A stretch of 32,282 bases of DNA, taken from a candidate division WS1 bacterium. Lineage in GTDB: Bacteria > Armatimonadota > Zipacnadia > Zipacnadales > UBA5352. Below are positions 22,904-30,983 of this stretch, piece after piece. The notes beneath the pieces were generated by a model. That model was not told the origin of the DNA and ran no database searches. It saw only the letters and a list, made by a program, of their open reading frames with translations. The position numbers and the translations under genes are program-made. Position 1 is the first letter of the stretch. The number at the start of each line of letters is the position of its first letter. The DNA lies in assembly GCA_003566775.1 (NCBI GenBank), contig PXBW01000097.1, positions 1-32,282 of the forward strand. The letters are read 5' to 3'.

Positions 22904-23902
22904 ATGAGCACACGTCTTTCGATCATGAGCTTTGCGCATCTTCATGCAGACTTCTACGCGACCGCGATTGGTGAGCTTGATGATGTTGAGCTTGTCGGGG
23001 TCTGGGATGACAATCCCCGGCGTGGCGAGGAGGCTGCGGCTAAGTACGACACCCGGTTCTTTCCGACCGTAGAAGAACTCTTCGCGCCGGAGAACGAGAT
23101 ACAGGGTGCAATCGTGACCAGCGAGAACGTGCATCACAAGCGTGATGTGCTCGCGGCGGCAGAAGCGGGAGTCGACGTACTATGTGAGAAACCGATCTCG
23201 GTCTCGGTTGCGGACGCCCGGGTGATGATCGACACCTGCGAGGACGCGGGGGTTCAACTGATGATAGCATTCCCCTGCCGATACTCTCCGACCTTCCGCA
23301 GGCTGGAGGAGATCATCGAGGGCGAGGAGCTCGGCGAGATCGTCGCGATCAAGAGCACGAATCGCGGGCAGAATCCCGGCGGCTGGTTCAACGATCCTGA
23401 ACTCGCAGGTGGCGGAACGGTTATCGATCACACGGTTCATGTCGTGGACATGATACGCACTCTGCTGGGCGAGGAAGTCGTGAAGGTGTACGCGGAAATC
23501 GACACGGTATTTAAGCCCGACCTGCCCTGTGATGACGCCGGTGTGCTGACCATGAACCTCGAGGGAGGCTGCGTGGCCACGCTCGACGCGTCGTGGTCGC
23601 GGCCCGACAACTACCCGATATGGGGCGACGTTACGATGACGTTGATCGGCACAGGTGGGAACGCCACGGTGGATCTCTTCGTTGAACACATCGACACCTG
23701 GCATGAGGATGCAGATACATATCTCTGGGAGCCTTACGGCCACGATGCTAATGTCGGTCTAATCGCGGACTTCGCCGACTCGGTGGAGACGGGCGCTCCG
23801 GTTCCGATAACCGGCACCGACGGGTTGAAAGCGATGGAAGTGGCGCTCGGGGCATATCGATCAAGTGAGAACGGCGAACCGGTAGGTTTGCCGCTGACCT
23901 GA
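22904..23902 (+). CDS. Gfo/Idh/MocA-family oxidoreductase with atypical N-terminal loop
   Basis: A 332-residue relative of the previous gene. The EKP motif is intact (LCEKPISVSVADARVM, 95-97), as is the C-terminal GGGTVIDHTVHVVDMIR with catalytic-region His. The first loop, however, reads LSIMSFAHLHADFYA where most members have GxGxxG, so the dinucleotide contact must be different. This SFAHxHA pattern marks a subgroup common in Planctomycetes-like genomes. GGAAGGTGAG lies just before the ATG. Substrate unknown; most likely a sugar-type compound. Confidence 0.9.
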   Translation: MSTRLSIMSFAHLHADFYATAIGELDDVELVGVWDDNPRRGEEAAAKYDTRFFPTVEELFAPENEIQGAIVTSENVHHKRDVLAAAEAGVDVLCEKPISVSVADARVMIDTCEDAGVQLMIAFPCRYSPTFRRLEEIIEGEELGEIVAIKSTNRGQNPGGWFNDPELAGGGTVIDHTVHVVDMIRTLLGEEVVKVYAEIDTVFKPDLPCDDAGVLTMNLEGGCVATLDASWSRPDNYPIWGDVTMTLIGTGGNATVDLFVEHIDTWHEDADTYLWEPYGHDANVGLIADFADSVETGAPVPITGTDGLKAMEVALGAYRSSENGEPVGLPLT

Positions 23903-24016
23903 ACCGGGGCCAGACAAACTTTGGCTCGCAATACGGCTTCAGCACGTTATCGCTTACACGTTGCCCGGGGCGTTGAGGTGTCCACACAACTCATTCCCGG
24001 AAACGGGGGATCTCAG

Positions 24017-24709
24017 ATGCATGTTATCACAAGAGTGTGCGGTGTACTCTTCTTTGCGGCTGCGCTCGCCGTGGCAGTAATGTCCTTCGTGGACACCGCT
24101 GCGGATATCGCCGCTGCCAACGAAGCGATCGGCAACCAGCCCATCGCCAGCACCGTCCGGTTCAGGATCGGCTTCCCGGTAGCGCTGGATGTCATCATCG
24201 CCGTAATCCTCGCGCTATTTGGATGGTTCCTGTGGAGTTCCGAGATCCAGCAGACGTGGGCGGTGGTCATGACCGGCCTGCTGGTGATTGGATCGGTCGT
24301 GATACGTGTCGAGCCGCTCCTCCCCATCGACGTGGGCCGTGTGTCACCGGGCCTTGCGTTCTGGGGAGCGCAGGTAATCGATGACTTCTACCCGCCGCCG
24401 ATGGTGCCGGATCAGGAGCGCAGACGCTGGCAGACCTTCCCCATGGATCGATACTACTATCTGGCGGTGACTGAGGAGAATCTCCCGGGTAATGAGCCTC
24501 ATCCAGACAGGAGCGTAATGCTCAACTTCAACCATGCGCCCGAGGAGATGGCCAGGTTCTTCGCTCAGGGCTATGCGGGATCGCAGATAATCGGAAACCT
24601 GGCCGGCAATCGTGCGGTCCTCGATTACGATCATCGCCGGAAGGTCTACCTGGTCCCACATATTATGGTTCAAGAGATCGCGCCAGTGGGCGCCCGGAAG
24701 CAGGAATGA
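24017..24709 (+). CDS. Small membrane protein of unknown function
   Basis: A 230-residue protein with about three hydrophobic segments in its first 105 residues: VCGVLFFAAALAVAVMSF, GFPVALDVIIAVILALFGWFLW and WAVVMTGLLVIGSVV. The remaining half is soluble (DDFYPPPMVPDQERRRWQTF, LNFNHAPEEMARFF, YDHRRKVYLVPHIM). I do not recognise the family. GGGGGA six bases before the ATG at 24017 supports this start; an in-frame TTG at 23921 would add 32 residues without a signal. No neighbour gives a clear hint. Confidence 0.75.
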   Translation: MHVITRVCGVLFFAAALAVAVMSFVDTAADIAAANEAIGNQPIASTVRFRIGFPVALDVIIAVILALFGWFLWSSEIQQTWAVVMTGLLVIGSVVIRVEPLLPIDVGRVSPGLAFWGAQVIDDFYPPPMVPDQERRRWQTFPMDRYYYLAVTEENLPGNEPHPDRSVMLNFNHAPEEMARFFAQGYAGSQIIGNLAGNRAVLDYDHRRKVYLVPHIMVQEIAPVGARKQE

Positions 24710-24857
24710 CAGCACAATGCAGTACAGTCGCAATACCGCGTACGTCTTCGGCGCCGCAGGCTTTCCCTGCTGCCTTGCCCGGCGGGCTGAGTGACTGCGG
24801 CCACGCGCACAGTGCGTTACAGACACCTTCGGGTTCGTAATCGAGGCTTCCGTGCGT

Positions 24858-24863
24858 TATAAC
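24858..24863 (+). promoter_or_regulatory. Possible -10 box for leaderless transcription
   Basis: TATAAC at 24858-24863 ends 8 bases before the ATG at 24872, and no Shine-Dalgarno precedes that ATG. If transcription starts 6-8 bases downstream of the box, the mRNA would begin at or next to the start codon. The -35 match (TTCGTA at 24834-24839) is poor. Confidence 0.35.
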
Positions 24864-24871
24864 TGCCAGAG

Positions 24872-25711
24872 ATGAACAACGAACTTAGACAGATCGCCGA
24901 CCGCAAACGGCTGGAGATCGCTGCGGAGCAGGAGGATCTGCCGCAGCACGAGCTTGTACAGAGGTCGCTCGAAGGGGCGGAGCCCCGGCGCAACATAACG
25001 GCCGCGCTTGCCGGAAGAGAGTTGCGCCTGATCGCGGAGATCCGACGTCCGCCGGCGGAGCCCGTCGAGGACAGACTCATGTTCGATCCGCGTTTTGTCG
25101 CGCAGGAGTTCGCCGGCGCGGGTGCCGCCGCGATCAGTGTCTTCACTGATGATCCACGCGTTGGAACGGAACCGCATCTCCTGCGCCGCGCTCGCCGTTA
25201 TATGGCGCTGCCGGTCCTTCAATGGGACTGGTTCGTTGATGAGTATCAGGTTTACCGCGCGTGGGACGACGGTGCCGACGCTGTCGCGCTGGTGGTCGGC
25301 CTTGTCGATGATGACACGCTTCAGCGCATGGTGCGGTCGGCGGCGAAGCTTCGGATCGCGGCCGTAGCGATGGTGCGAGATCGTCTCGAGGTGGACAGTG
25401 CACTCGCGGCCGGGGCGGAGATCATAGCCATCAGCAATCGCGACTACGTAAGCGGCGAAAGCGATCTTTCGGTCACGGAGACACTTGCTCGCACTATCCC
25501 CGGTCGCATTCTCGTCATCTCCGCGCATGGGATAGGTTCTCGCGAAGAGGCAGAGCGGGTGGCCGCGGCGGGTGCCGATGCAGCCCTCTTCGAGCCACCT
25601 TCCGACTACGAACTTGCAAAGGACGCCATCCGCGACCTGCGCGGTGTGCTCGCTCCCGGACGCGACGACACCGGACGAACGCGCTCGATAGACGAGCTTG
25701 AGGAGGACTGA
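24872..25711 (+). CDS. Indole-3-glycerol-phosphate synthase-fold protein lacking catalytic residues
   Basis: A 279-residue (beta/alpha)8 protein aligned end to end with TrpC (indole-3-glycerol phosphate synthase): LIAEI, AAAISVFTDD, VDEYQVYRAWDDGADAVAL, ISNRD, VISAHGI. In the E. coli enzyme the catalytic residues are K55, K114, E163, N184, R186, E215 and S216. Here K55 is R58/R59 and the SPSKG phosphate loop is PPAEP; K114 is W118 (VLQWDW); E163 is M167; E215-S216 are A218-H219; only N189-R190 remain. It is thus very unlikely to make indole-glycerol phosphate, and no other trp gene is near. It heads an operon with deoC (1-base gap), recO and polX, suggesting a structural, regulatory or new phospho-sugar role. 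It may be leaderless. Confidence 0.8.
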   Translation: MNNELRQIADRKRLEIAAEQEDLPQHELVQRSLEGAEPRRNITAALAGRELRLIAEIRRPPAEPVEDRLMFDPRFVAQEFAGAGAAAISVFTDDPRVGTEPHLLRRARRYMALPVLQWDWFVDEYQVYRAWDDGADAVALVVGLVDDDTLQRMVRSAAKLRIAAVAMVRDRLEVDSALAAGAEIIAISNRDYVSGESDLSVTETLARTIPGRILVISAHGIGSREEAERVAAAGADAALFEPPSDYELAKDAIRDLRGVLAPGRDDTGRTRSIDELEED

Positions 25712-25712
25712 T

Positions 25713-26396
25713 ATGTCCGTTTCCGACGGTGCGATTCTATCGATGATCGATCATGCTGTCCTGGCCCCGGACTCAACCCATGATGACGTGCTTGAGGGCT
25801 GCGCACTCGCCTCGGAAGCCGAAGTGGCGAGCATCTGCGTGCATCCCTTCTGGGTCGAGGTGGCCGCAGAAAGACTGCGCGAGTCATCAGTGGTCGTCGG
25901 AACCGTAGTAGGCTTTCCCTTCGGCGCGACCACCGCCGACACGAAGGCCTACGAGGCCCGCGACGCAGTGCGCAACGGGGCCGACGAGCTCGACATGGTT
26001 ATTGCGCTCACTGCGCTTAGATCAGGACTTACGGACGCGGTGCGCGCAGACATTGCCGCCGTGGTTGGCGCCGCATACGCCGCCGACATCGAGCAACCCG
26101 TCGTGAAGGTCATCATTGAGACCTGCTATCTGACGGAACAGGAGAAACGTACCGCGGTGAAGCTGGCGGTAGATGCAGGCGCGGACTTCGTGAAGACCTC
26201 CACCGGCTTCGGGCCTGAGGGCGCCACAGTCGAAGATGTCAGCCTCCTGCGCGAGCTCACACCCGAGCAGGTCGGCGTTAAGGCGGCGGGCGGCATTCGT
26301 AGTGCCCAAAGAGCGCGCGAGATGATCGAAGCCGGTGCGAGTCGGATCGGCACAAGTTCCACTCGAGCTATCGCAGAAGAACTCGGCCTGCTTTGA
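25713..26396 (+). CDS. deoC: Deoxyribose-phosphate aldolase
   Basis: A 227-residue class I aldolase that splits 2-deoxyribose 5-phosphate to glyceraldehyde 3-phosphate and acetaldehyde in deoxynucleoside catabolism. All key residues are visible: IDHAVLAPDST near the start, D94 (ELDMV), K132 (VKVIIET), the Schiff-base lysine K161 (FVKTSTGFGPEGAT) and K190 (VKAAGGI). Perfect AGGAGG at 25701-25706 lies 6 bases before the ATG and inside the end of the preceding gene, which stops one base earlier, so the two are translationally linked. Together with the TrpC-like gene and two DNA-repair genes it forms a compact operon. Confidence 0.95.
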   Translation: MSVSDGAILSMIDHAVLAPDSTHDDVLEGCALASEAEVASICVHPFWVEVAAERLRESSVVVGTVVGFPFGATTADTKAYEARDAVRNGADELDMVIALTALRSGLTDAVRADIAAVVGAAYAADIEQPVVKVIIETCYLTEQEKRTAVKLAVDAGADFVKTSTGFGPEGATVEDVSLLRELTPEQVGVKAAGGIRSAQRAREMIEAGASRIGTSSTRAIAEELGLL

Positions 26397-26417
26397 AGTG
26401 AGATCGCTGAAGCACGT

Positions 26418-27254
26418 TTGGCCATCCGCCGCCTGCGGGAGTGTTTCGCCACGCCGACCTACTCCGCCACCGGGGTCACGCTCGTCGCACGTGCGTTCCG
26501 GGGAACCGGACGCATGCTCAGCCTGTACACGCGTGAACGAGGACTGGTCGAGGCAGCGGCTCAGGGCATCGGCAAGCCCGGCAGTTCTCTGGCACCTGCG
26601 GCTGAGCTTTTCACGCTATCGAAGCTGTTCTTCGCCGAAGCAAAGGGCGCAGATCGCCTGACGCAGGCGCGCGTAATCGAACCCTTCTATCCGCTAAGAA
26701 GGGACATGACCCGCTATGGCTACGCCGCAGTTGCGTGCGAGTTGATCATGCGTACCACCGAGCCTGGGCAGCGTGTGCCGAAGCTCTTCGAGATACTGGT
26801 CGAATACCTCCACGCGATGGAGGAGACCGCCGCGCCACGCGTGCTTAGCTGGGCATTCGAACTGACGTATCTCGAGATGAGTGGTCTGGGTCCTGTGCTC
26901 GATCGCTGCCCGCAGTGCGGCCGAGAGGGTGTGGGAGGTGTCTACGTGGCGGCCCACGGTGGCGTTATCTGCCACGACTGCGCTCCTCCCGCCGGTACGG
27001 CGCCCAACGTTTCGCCCGGCACCGTCCGCACACTCGAGGCGATGCGCTCGTTCGACCTGCAACGCCTGGAGCGGCTGCGCGTCCCCGATGCCTCACGGCA
27101 GCAGATACGCCGGTTGATACGTGACCATATACGCTATCACCTCGACGTGAGCCTGAAGAGCGAGAGCTTCGTTGAGAACCTGGGAAGCTGGCGACGTCCG
27201 CGCAGGCGGCCTTCGCAGGACGATCCGCGCAGGAGCGATGGGCATGAACAATGA
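26418..27254 (+). CDS. recO: DNA repair protein RecO
   Basis: A 278-residue RecO, which binds single-strand DNA and helps RecR and RecF load RecA. The N-terminal OB-fold shows TYSATGVTLVARAFRGTGRMLSLYTRERGLVEAAAQG, then the helical FALL..LYRRDMTRYGYAAVACEL-type region. A zinc finger is present: CPQC at 164-167 and CHDC about 20 residues later. The start is a TTG at 26418, 21 bases after deoC; it leaves 14 residues before the conserved TYSATG block and no better start codon is in frame. The basic C-terminal tail (WRRPRRRPSQ) overlaps the polX start by 11 bases. Confidence 0.93.
   Translation: MAIRRLRECFATPTYSATGVTLVARAFRGTGRMLSLYTRERGLVEAAAQGIGKPGSSLAPAAELFTLSKLFFAEAKGADRLTQARVIEPFYPLRRDMTRYGYAAVACELIMRTTEPGQRVPKLFEILVEYLHAMEETAAPRVLSWAFELTYLEMSGLGPVLDRCPQCGREGVGGVYVAAHGGVICHDCAPPAGTAPNVSPGTVRTLEAMRSFDLQRLERLRVPDASRQQIRRLIRDHIRYHLDVSLKSESFVENLGSWRRPRRRPSQDDPRRSDGHEQ
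27231..27235 (+). promoter_or_regulatory. Ribosome binding site for polX inside recO
   Basis: AGGAG stands 8 bases before the ATG at 27244 and only 2 before the ATG at 27238, so 27244 is chosen. It lies within the recO coding end, consistent with translational coupling. Confidence 0.55.
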
Positions 27255-29022
27255 TCAGATTGCCGAAGCGTTCGAGCAGATCGCCCAACTGTTGCAGGTG
27301 GAGGACGCGAACGTCTTCCGCATTCGCAGCTATGAGCGAGCGGCCGAGACCATCCGTGGACTCGGTCCGGAGCTTTCCGACATCAGAGAGAGCGAGGCGG
27401 GTCTGCAGGGCATTCCGGGCATCGGCGAGGCGATTGCGGATAAGATTGAGGAGCTGCTGGACACCGGTGAACTGAGCTTCCTTCAGGACCTGCTGGATCG
27501 TTATCCCCCGGGCTTTCTCGAGCTACTGAAGATACCCGGACTTGGCCCGAAGCGTGCTGCACTGGTCTTCCACGAGCTTGGCGTGGGCAGCGTCGATCAA
27601 CTCGAGGAGGCCTGCGTCCGCGAGCAGGTGCGGGAACTCAAGGGCATGGGTGCAAAATCCGAGCAGAAGCTGCTGCAGGCTATAGAGAGCTACTGGCGGG
27701 GGCGGGAACGCGCGCTGCTCGGCGCCATGCTTCCGCAGGCCGAGACGATCGTTGAGTTTCTGCGTGAACTCCCAGCAGTCATCAGCGCCGACTACGCGGG
27801 CAGCGTGCGGCGCGGCAGAGAGACGGTCGGCGATCTCGACGTCCTGGCCACTTCAGATGATCCGGCTGCGGTCTGTAAGGCCTTCGGTGAGGGAGGATTG
27901 CTCGCAGAGGTGACGTCTGCAGGTGGCACGAAGGTCTCGGGGACACTTCCCGGCGGCCGACAGGTTGATCTGCGGGTAGTCGCGCCGGAAAGCTACGGGG
28001 CGGCACTCGTCTACTTCACGGGATCGCAGCAGCATAATATCCGTCTGCGAGAGCGAGGACAGGATCGCGATCTGAAGGTCAATGAGTACGGCGTATTCTG
28101 CGCAGACGAGCACGATGGAGACGATCAAGAGGGCGAGCGCGTCGCCGGCGATACGGAGGCAGGCGTGTATGCCGCGCTCGACCTTGCGTGGATTCCGCCG
28201 GAGCTTCGCGAGGACCGCGGCGAGATTCAGGCGGCTGCCGCAGGTGAGTTGCCGGACTTGATCGAGTCGAGTGACATCCGCTGCGATCTTCACATTCACA
28301 CCAACTGGAGCGATGGACGTGCCAGCATCGCGCAGGTGGCTGAGAGCGCTCGGGAGCGCGGGTACACACACCTGGGCATCACCGATCATTCGGCAAGCCT
28401 CCATGTTGCCGGAGGAATCTCCGCCGATGCCGTGCGGGCGCAGCGGGAAGAGGTCGATGCACTAAATTCGCGCTATGTCGAGCAGGATGCGGACTTCCGC
28501 GTCCTGCTCGGCCATGAAGCGGATATCACCACTGATGGTGCGCTCGATCTGACCTACGAAGTCTTCGACACCGTGGACTTCGTGGTAGGGGCCATCCACC
28601 AGGGAATGTCTGCGGATGCCGACCGGATGACCGCGCGCGTGGTCGGAGCGATCGAGACCGGAATGGTCGATCTGATCGCACACCCCACCGGACGTGTGCT
28701 ACAGACGCGGGAGGCGCACGGGATGCATGTGAGCGAACTTGCCGGCGCCGCAGCACAGTTCGACGTCGCACTGGAGATCTCCGCCACTCCCGACCGCCTC
28801 GATCTCTCGGATGTACACGCCCGTCTCGCGCAGGAGCGTGGTGCAAAGCTCAGCATTAATACCGACGCGCACAGCATCGCGTCGCTCGACTTCATGCGCT
28901 TCGGTGTCCTCACCGCGCGCCGCGGTTGGATTGAGGCGGAGACCGTTATCAACACCTGGCCGCTGGAGCGACTCACGACGGCGTGGCTCCAGCAGCGGCG
29001 AGGAAGCTCTGAGTCGGCCTGA
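27244..29022 (+). CDS. polX: Family X DNA polymerase with PHP domain
   Basis: A 592-residue bacterial PolX, normal length (about 570). Helix-hairpin-helix motifs occur at about 53-72 (IPGIGEAIADKI) and 93-112 (IPGLGPKRAALVF). The polymerase palm has GSVRRGRETVGDLDVL (185-200) with its catalytic aspartates. The C-terminal PHP domain starts near 345 with CDLHIHTNWSDG, followed by GITDHS, GHEADIT, VVGAIHQ, LIAHPTGR, EISATPDRLDL and INTDAHS, a full set of metal-binding residues. Such enzymes fill gaps in base-excision repair, and the PHP part gives 3'-5' exonuclease and phosphatase activity. It overlaps recO by 11 bases and ends the operon. Confidence 0.96.
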   Translation: MNNDQIAEAFEQIAQLLQVEDANVFRIRSYERAAETIRGLGPELSDIRESEAGLQGIPGIGEAIADKIEELLDTGELSFLQDLLDRYPPGFLELLKIPGLGPKRAALVFHELGVGSVDQLEEACVREQVRELKGMGAKSEQKLLQAIESYWRGRERALLGAMLPQAETIVEFLRELPAVISADYAGSVRRGRETVGDLDVLATSDDPAAVCKAFGEGGLLAEVTSAGGTKVSGTLPGGRQVDLRVVAPESYGAALVYFTGSQQHNIRLRERGQDRDLKVNEYGVFCADEHDGDDQEGERVAGDTEAGVYAALDLAWIPPELREDRGEIQAAAAGELPDLIESSDIRCDLHIHTNWSDGRASIAQVAESARERGYTHLGITDHSASLHVAGGISADAVRAQREEVDALNSRYVEQDADFRVLLGHEADITTDGALDLTYEVFDTVDFVVGAIHQGMSADADRMTARVVGAIETGMVDLIAHPTGRVLQTREAHGMHVSELAGAAAQFDVALEISATPDRLDLSDVHARLAQERGAKLSINTDAHSIASLDFMRFGVLTARRGWIEAETVINTWPLERLTTAWLQQRRGSSESA

Positions 29023-29141
29023 CCCCCGCACAGATGATGGGCATTGAGACTTCGCCTGGAATCCACAGGGGAGGGACGCGAGACCACAAACGAGAAACTG
29101 TGTCTCTGCCGTGAGGCCGATTATCTTCGGGAGGTGCACTC

Positions 29142-29885
29142 ATGACAGTTCACCGATGGGTCACTCCGGTAGCGTGTGTGTTGGTGTTTACTCTCCGCGC
29201 GGTTGTTGGGCTCTCGCTGCCCGCCGACCAAGCCCCGGCGGCGCTTGAGACCGGACGACACGATGTCCTGCTCGATCTTCACGGCTTCAATCACAGGGGT
29301 GCAGTTGTGGTCGCTTTGCCCCCACTGGTTCACTGGTTAGGCGCAACCGTCGATGACGTGGAAGGATGGACCGTTGTAAGCAGGGATGAGAACTCGATCT
29401 ACCTGCAGTTACCCGAGGAGCGCCAGGATGGTCTCGGCACGCTCGTGGGGCTGCGCGAGGTGGTTGAGGGACTTGGTGCGGAGGTCACGTACCATGGTGC
29501 CGACAGCCAGGCGGCAGAGGTGCTCGGGTACATCCCACACGTCGAGATGATCGACGGTGATCGCACCGCGCGCGTTCTGCTTCACGCCACACCTCCAGGC
29601 ATCGTGCAGAGTATCCTCGAGGCCGTGGATCGAGAGGACCTCATGACCAGCTTCCTGGTACACGTGAGCGCCATCCACGATGGCTGGGCAAAGACCCACG
29701 AACCGCGCTGGGACGAGCAGTTCGGCTTCTCGCAGTTCTGGGGGACGGGAGTGCTGCAACGTGTTGAGAGGCGCTGGCAATACGTCATGCGAACCACGAG
29801 AATCTCGCATACTCGCGCCGAACTCGCCGACGCGGGCATACCGCTCGAAGTCGCCGGGGCGCTCGGAATGGAGATCGAGGACTGA
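29142..29885 (+). CDS. Exported protein with copper-amine-oxidase-N-like stalk repeats
   Basis: A 247-residue protein with an N-terminal signal (WVTPVACVLVFTLRAVVG, cut after LSLPA or so). Two short repeats resemble the copper amine oxidase N-terminal (stalk) domain used by cell-wall proteins: VVALPPLVHWLGATVDDVEGWTVV and then GLREVVEGLGAEVTYHGA. The C-terminal half (LLHATPPGIVQSILE, WGTGVLQRVERRW) is not recognised. GGGAGG lies 6-8 bases before the ATG. The protein probably sits outside the cytoplasmic membrane; its role is unknown. It is convergent with the next gene. Confidence 0.7.
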   Translation: MTVHRWVTPVACVLVFTLRAVVGLSLPADQAPAALETGRHDVLLDLHGFNHRGAVVVALPPLVHWLGATVDDVEGWTVVSRDENSIYLQLPEERQDGLGTLVGLREVVEGLGAEVTYHGADSQAAEVLGYIPHVEMIDGDRTARVLLHATPPGIVQSILEAVDREDLMTSFLVHVSAIHDGWAKTHEPRWDEQFGFSQFWGTGVLQRVERRWQYVMRTTRISHTRAELADAGIPLEVAGALGMEIED

Positions 29886-29975
29886 TCCGGGGCGTCACAG
29901 CGACGGGGTAGTCATGCTTCTGCGCAACAGACGATCATCCATCTTCCCGGCGCAGTGTCGGTCGAGGGAGATGAC

Positions 29976-30007
29976 AGCCATGGGGCTGTGACGCCCGCCC
30001 CATGGCT
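29976..30007. terminator. Bidirectional hairpin between convergent genes
   Basis: AGCCATGGGGC (29976-29986) and GCCCCATGGCT (29997-30007) form a perfect 11-bp stem with a 10-base loop, sitting between convergent genes that stop at 29885 and 30028. It could end transcription from both sides, though T runs are weak. A second inverted repeat, GGGCGTCACAGC (29890-29901) with GCTGTGACGCCC (29985-29996), uses the loop and part of the same stem, so the two structures exclude each other. Confidence 0.55.
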
Positions 30008-30027
30008 TCCCTCAATGAAGCAAGCGA

Positions 30028-30966
30028 TCAATCGGGCAGGAGCCTGCTCTCGCTGTCAACAAACATCTCGAGGAATACCGGCACCGGTTCCATAGCCCCG
30101 ATAAGCTCCGCGGGCATGTTAACCTGCATGTTGACCTGGATGCGCTCCATGCTGGCTGCCAGCCGACCCGCTTCCGGGTCGAACCAAGACCGGGTGTCGG
30201 CCGTGGTGGTGCCTTCCATCCCCAGCATCGTGCTCAACTCACCGAAGGCCGCCCCGTCGATGACAAGATGGCTGTCGAGCCGCGCGCAGACACGACCATC
30301 CATCTCCACATCGCCGTCATACTGCGTACTGATCTGCAACGGGGCGCCGGCATCCTCAATGTCAATATCGATTGCACTTCCCGTCCACTCGTCACCCGGT
30401 AACACCGCATCCTCGGGGAAGGCGGCGATCCTCTGCCCCATCAGCATCCGCCTGAGGTCAAGGCCCCCCGTCATCATCCGCTCCATCGCAGCCTCCCACT
30501 CATGCTGACGGGCCTCCGGGATCGCTTCGTCCAGTACGTCCACGTCGAGTATCTCCCCGCGCGGCGTCATCTTCGTTCGGACCTTAATCTCCTGAGCCGG
30601 GGGCGGGACCGGATTCCCGGCCAGATTCACGTTCAAACGCGTCACTTCCACCTCCGTCAGGATGGTGAAATGCCCGTCTTCGCCCACTTCCTCGATGGTC
30701 ATCGTGACCATCATCCCGCCTCTCATATCGATCGGCTGCGGAGCACCGGCGATATGCACCGAGCCTACACCCTCCATCCTCGTCTCGTACGTAAGCACCT
30801 CTCCCTCCTCATACTTGAGGCGAAGAAGCTGGCCCTCCTCCAGCGCTTCTGCGGCAGCCTCCGCTGGAGCATCTGCTTCAACCGGGTCGGCTTCCTGAGC
30901 CGAGACTGAACAGAGGAGAAACGTCATCATACATACTACTACCAGCATCATCTTCATCGATTTCAT
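30028..30966 (-). CDS. Exported protein of unknown function, possibly DUF6263-like
   Basis: A 312-residue protein starting MKSMKMMLVVVCMMTFLLCSVSAQ, a clear signal peptide (cut after SVSAQ or so). The mature part is acidic and beta-rich. LLRLKYEEGEVLTYETRMEG, TMTIEEVGEDGHFTILTEVE and a following TPRGEILDVDVLDE resemble the DUF6263-type proteins that begin with a G..Y.Y block, but I am not certain. GAAGGGAG precedes the ATG by 11 bases; an in-frame extension to 31038 would put 24 residues ahead of the signal and is rejected. It follows the DUF4129 gene by 17 bases, so the two are probably one operon. Confidence 0.75.
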   Translation of the reverse strand: MKSMKMMLVVVCMMTFLLCSVSAQEADPVEADAPAEAAAEALEEGQLLRLKYEEGEVLTYETRMEGVGSVHIAGAPQPIDMRGGMMVTMTIEEVGEDGHFTILTEVEVTRLNVNLAGNPVPPPAQEIKVRTKMTPRGEILDVDVLDEAIPEARQHEWEAAMERMMTGGLDLRRMLMGQRIAAFPEDAVLPGDEWTGSAIDIDIEDAGAPLQISTQYDGDVEMDGRVCARLDSHLVIDGAAFGELSTMLGMEGTTTADTRSWFDPEAGRLAASMERIQVNMQVNMPAELIGAMEPVPVFLEMFVDSESRLLPD

Positions 30967-30983
30967 CACCACAATCGCTCCCT

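Noticed and set aside
29913-29993. A 26-codon open frame between convergent genes
   Set aside because: No ribosome binding site, no similarity, and it overlaps the inverted repeats.
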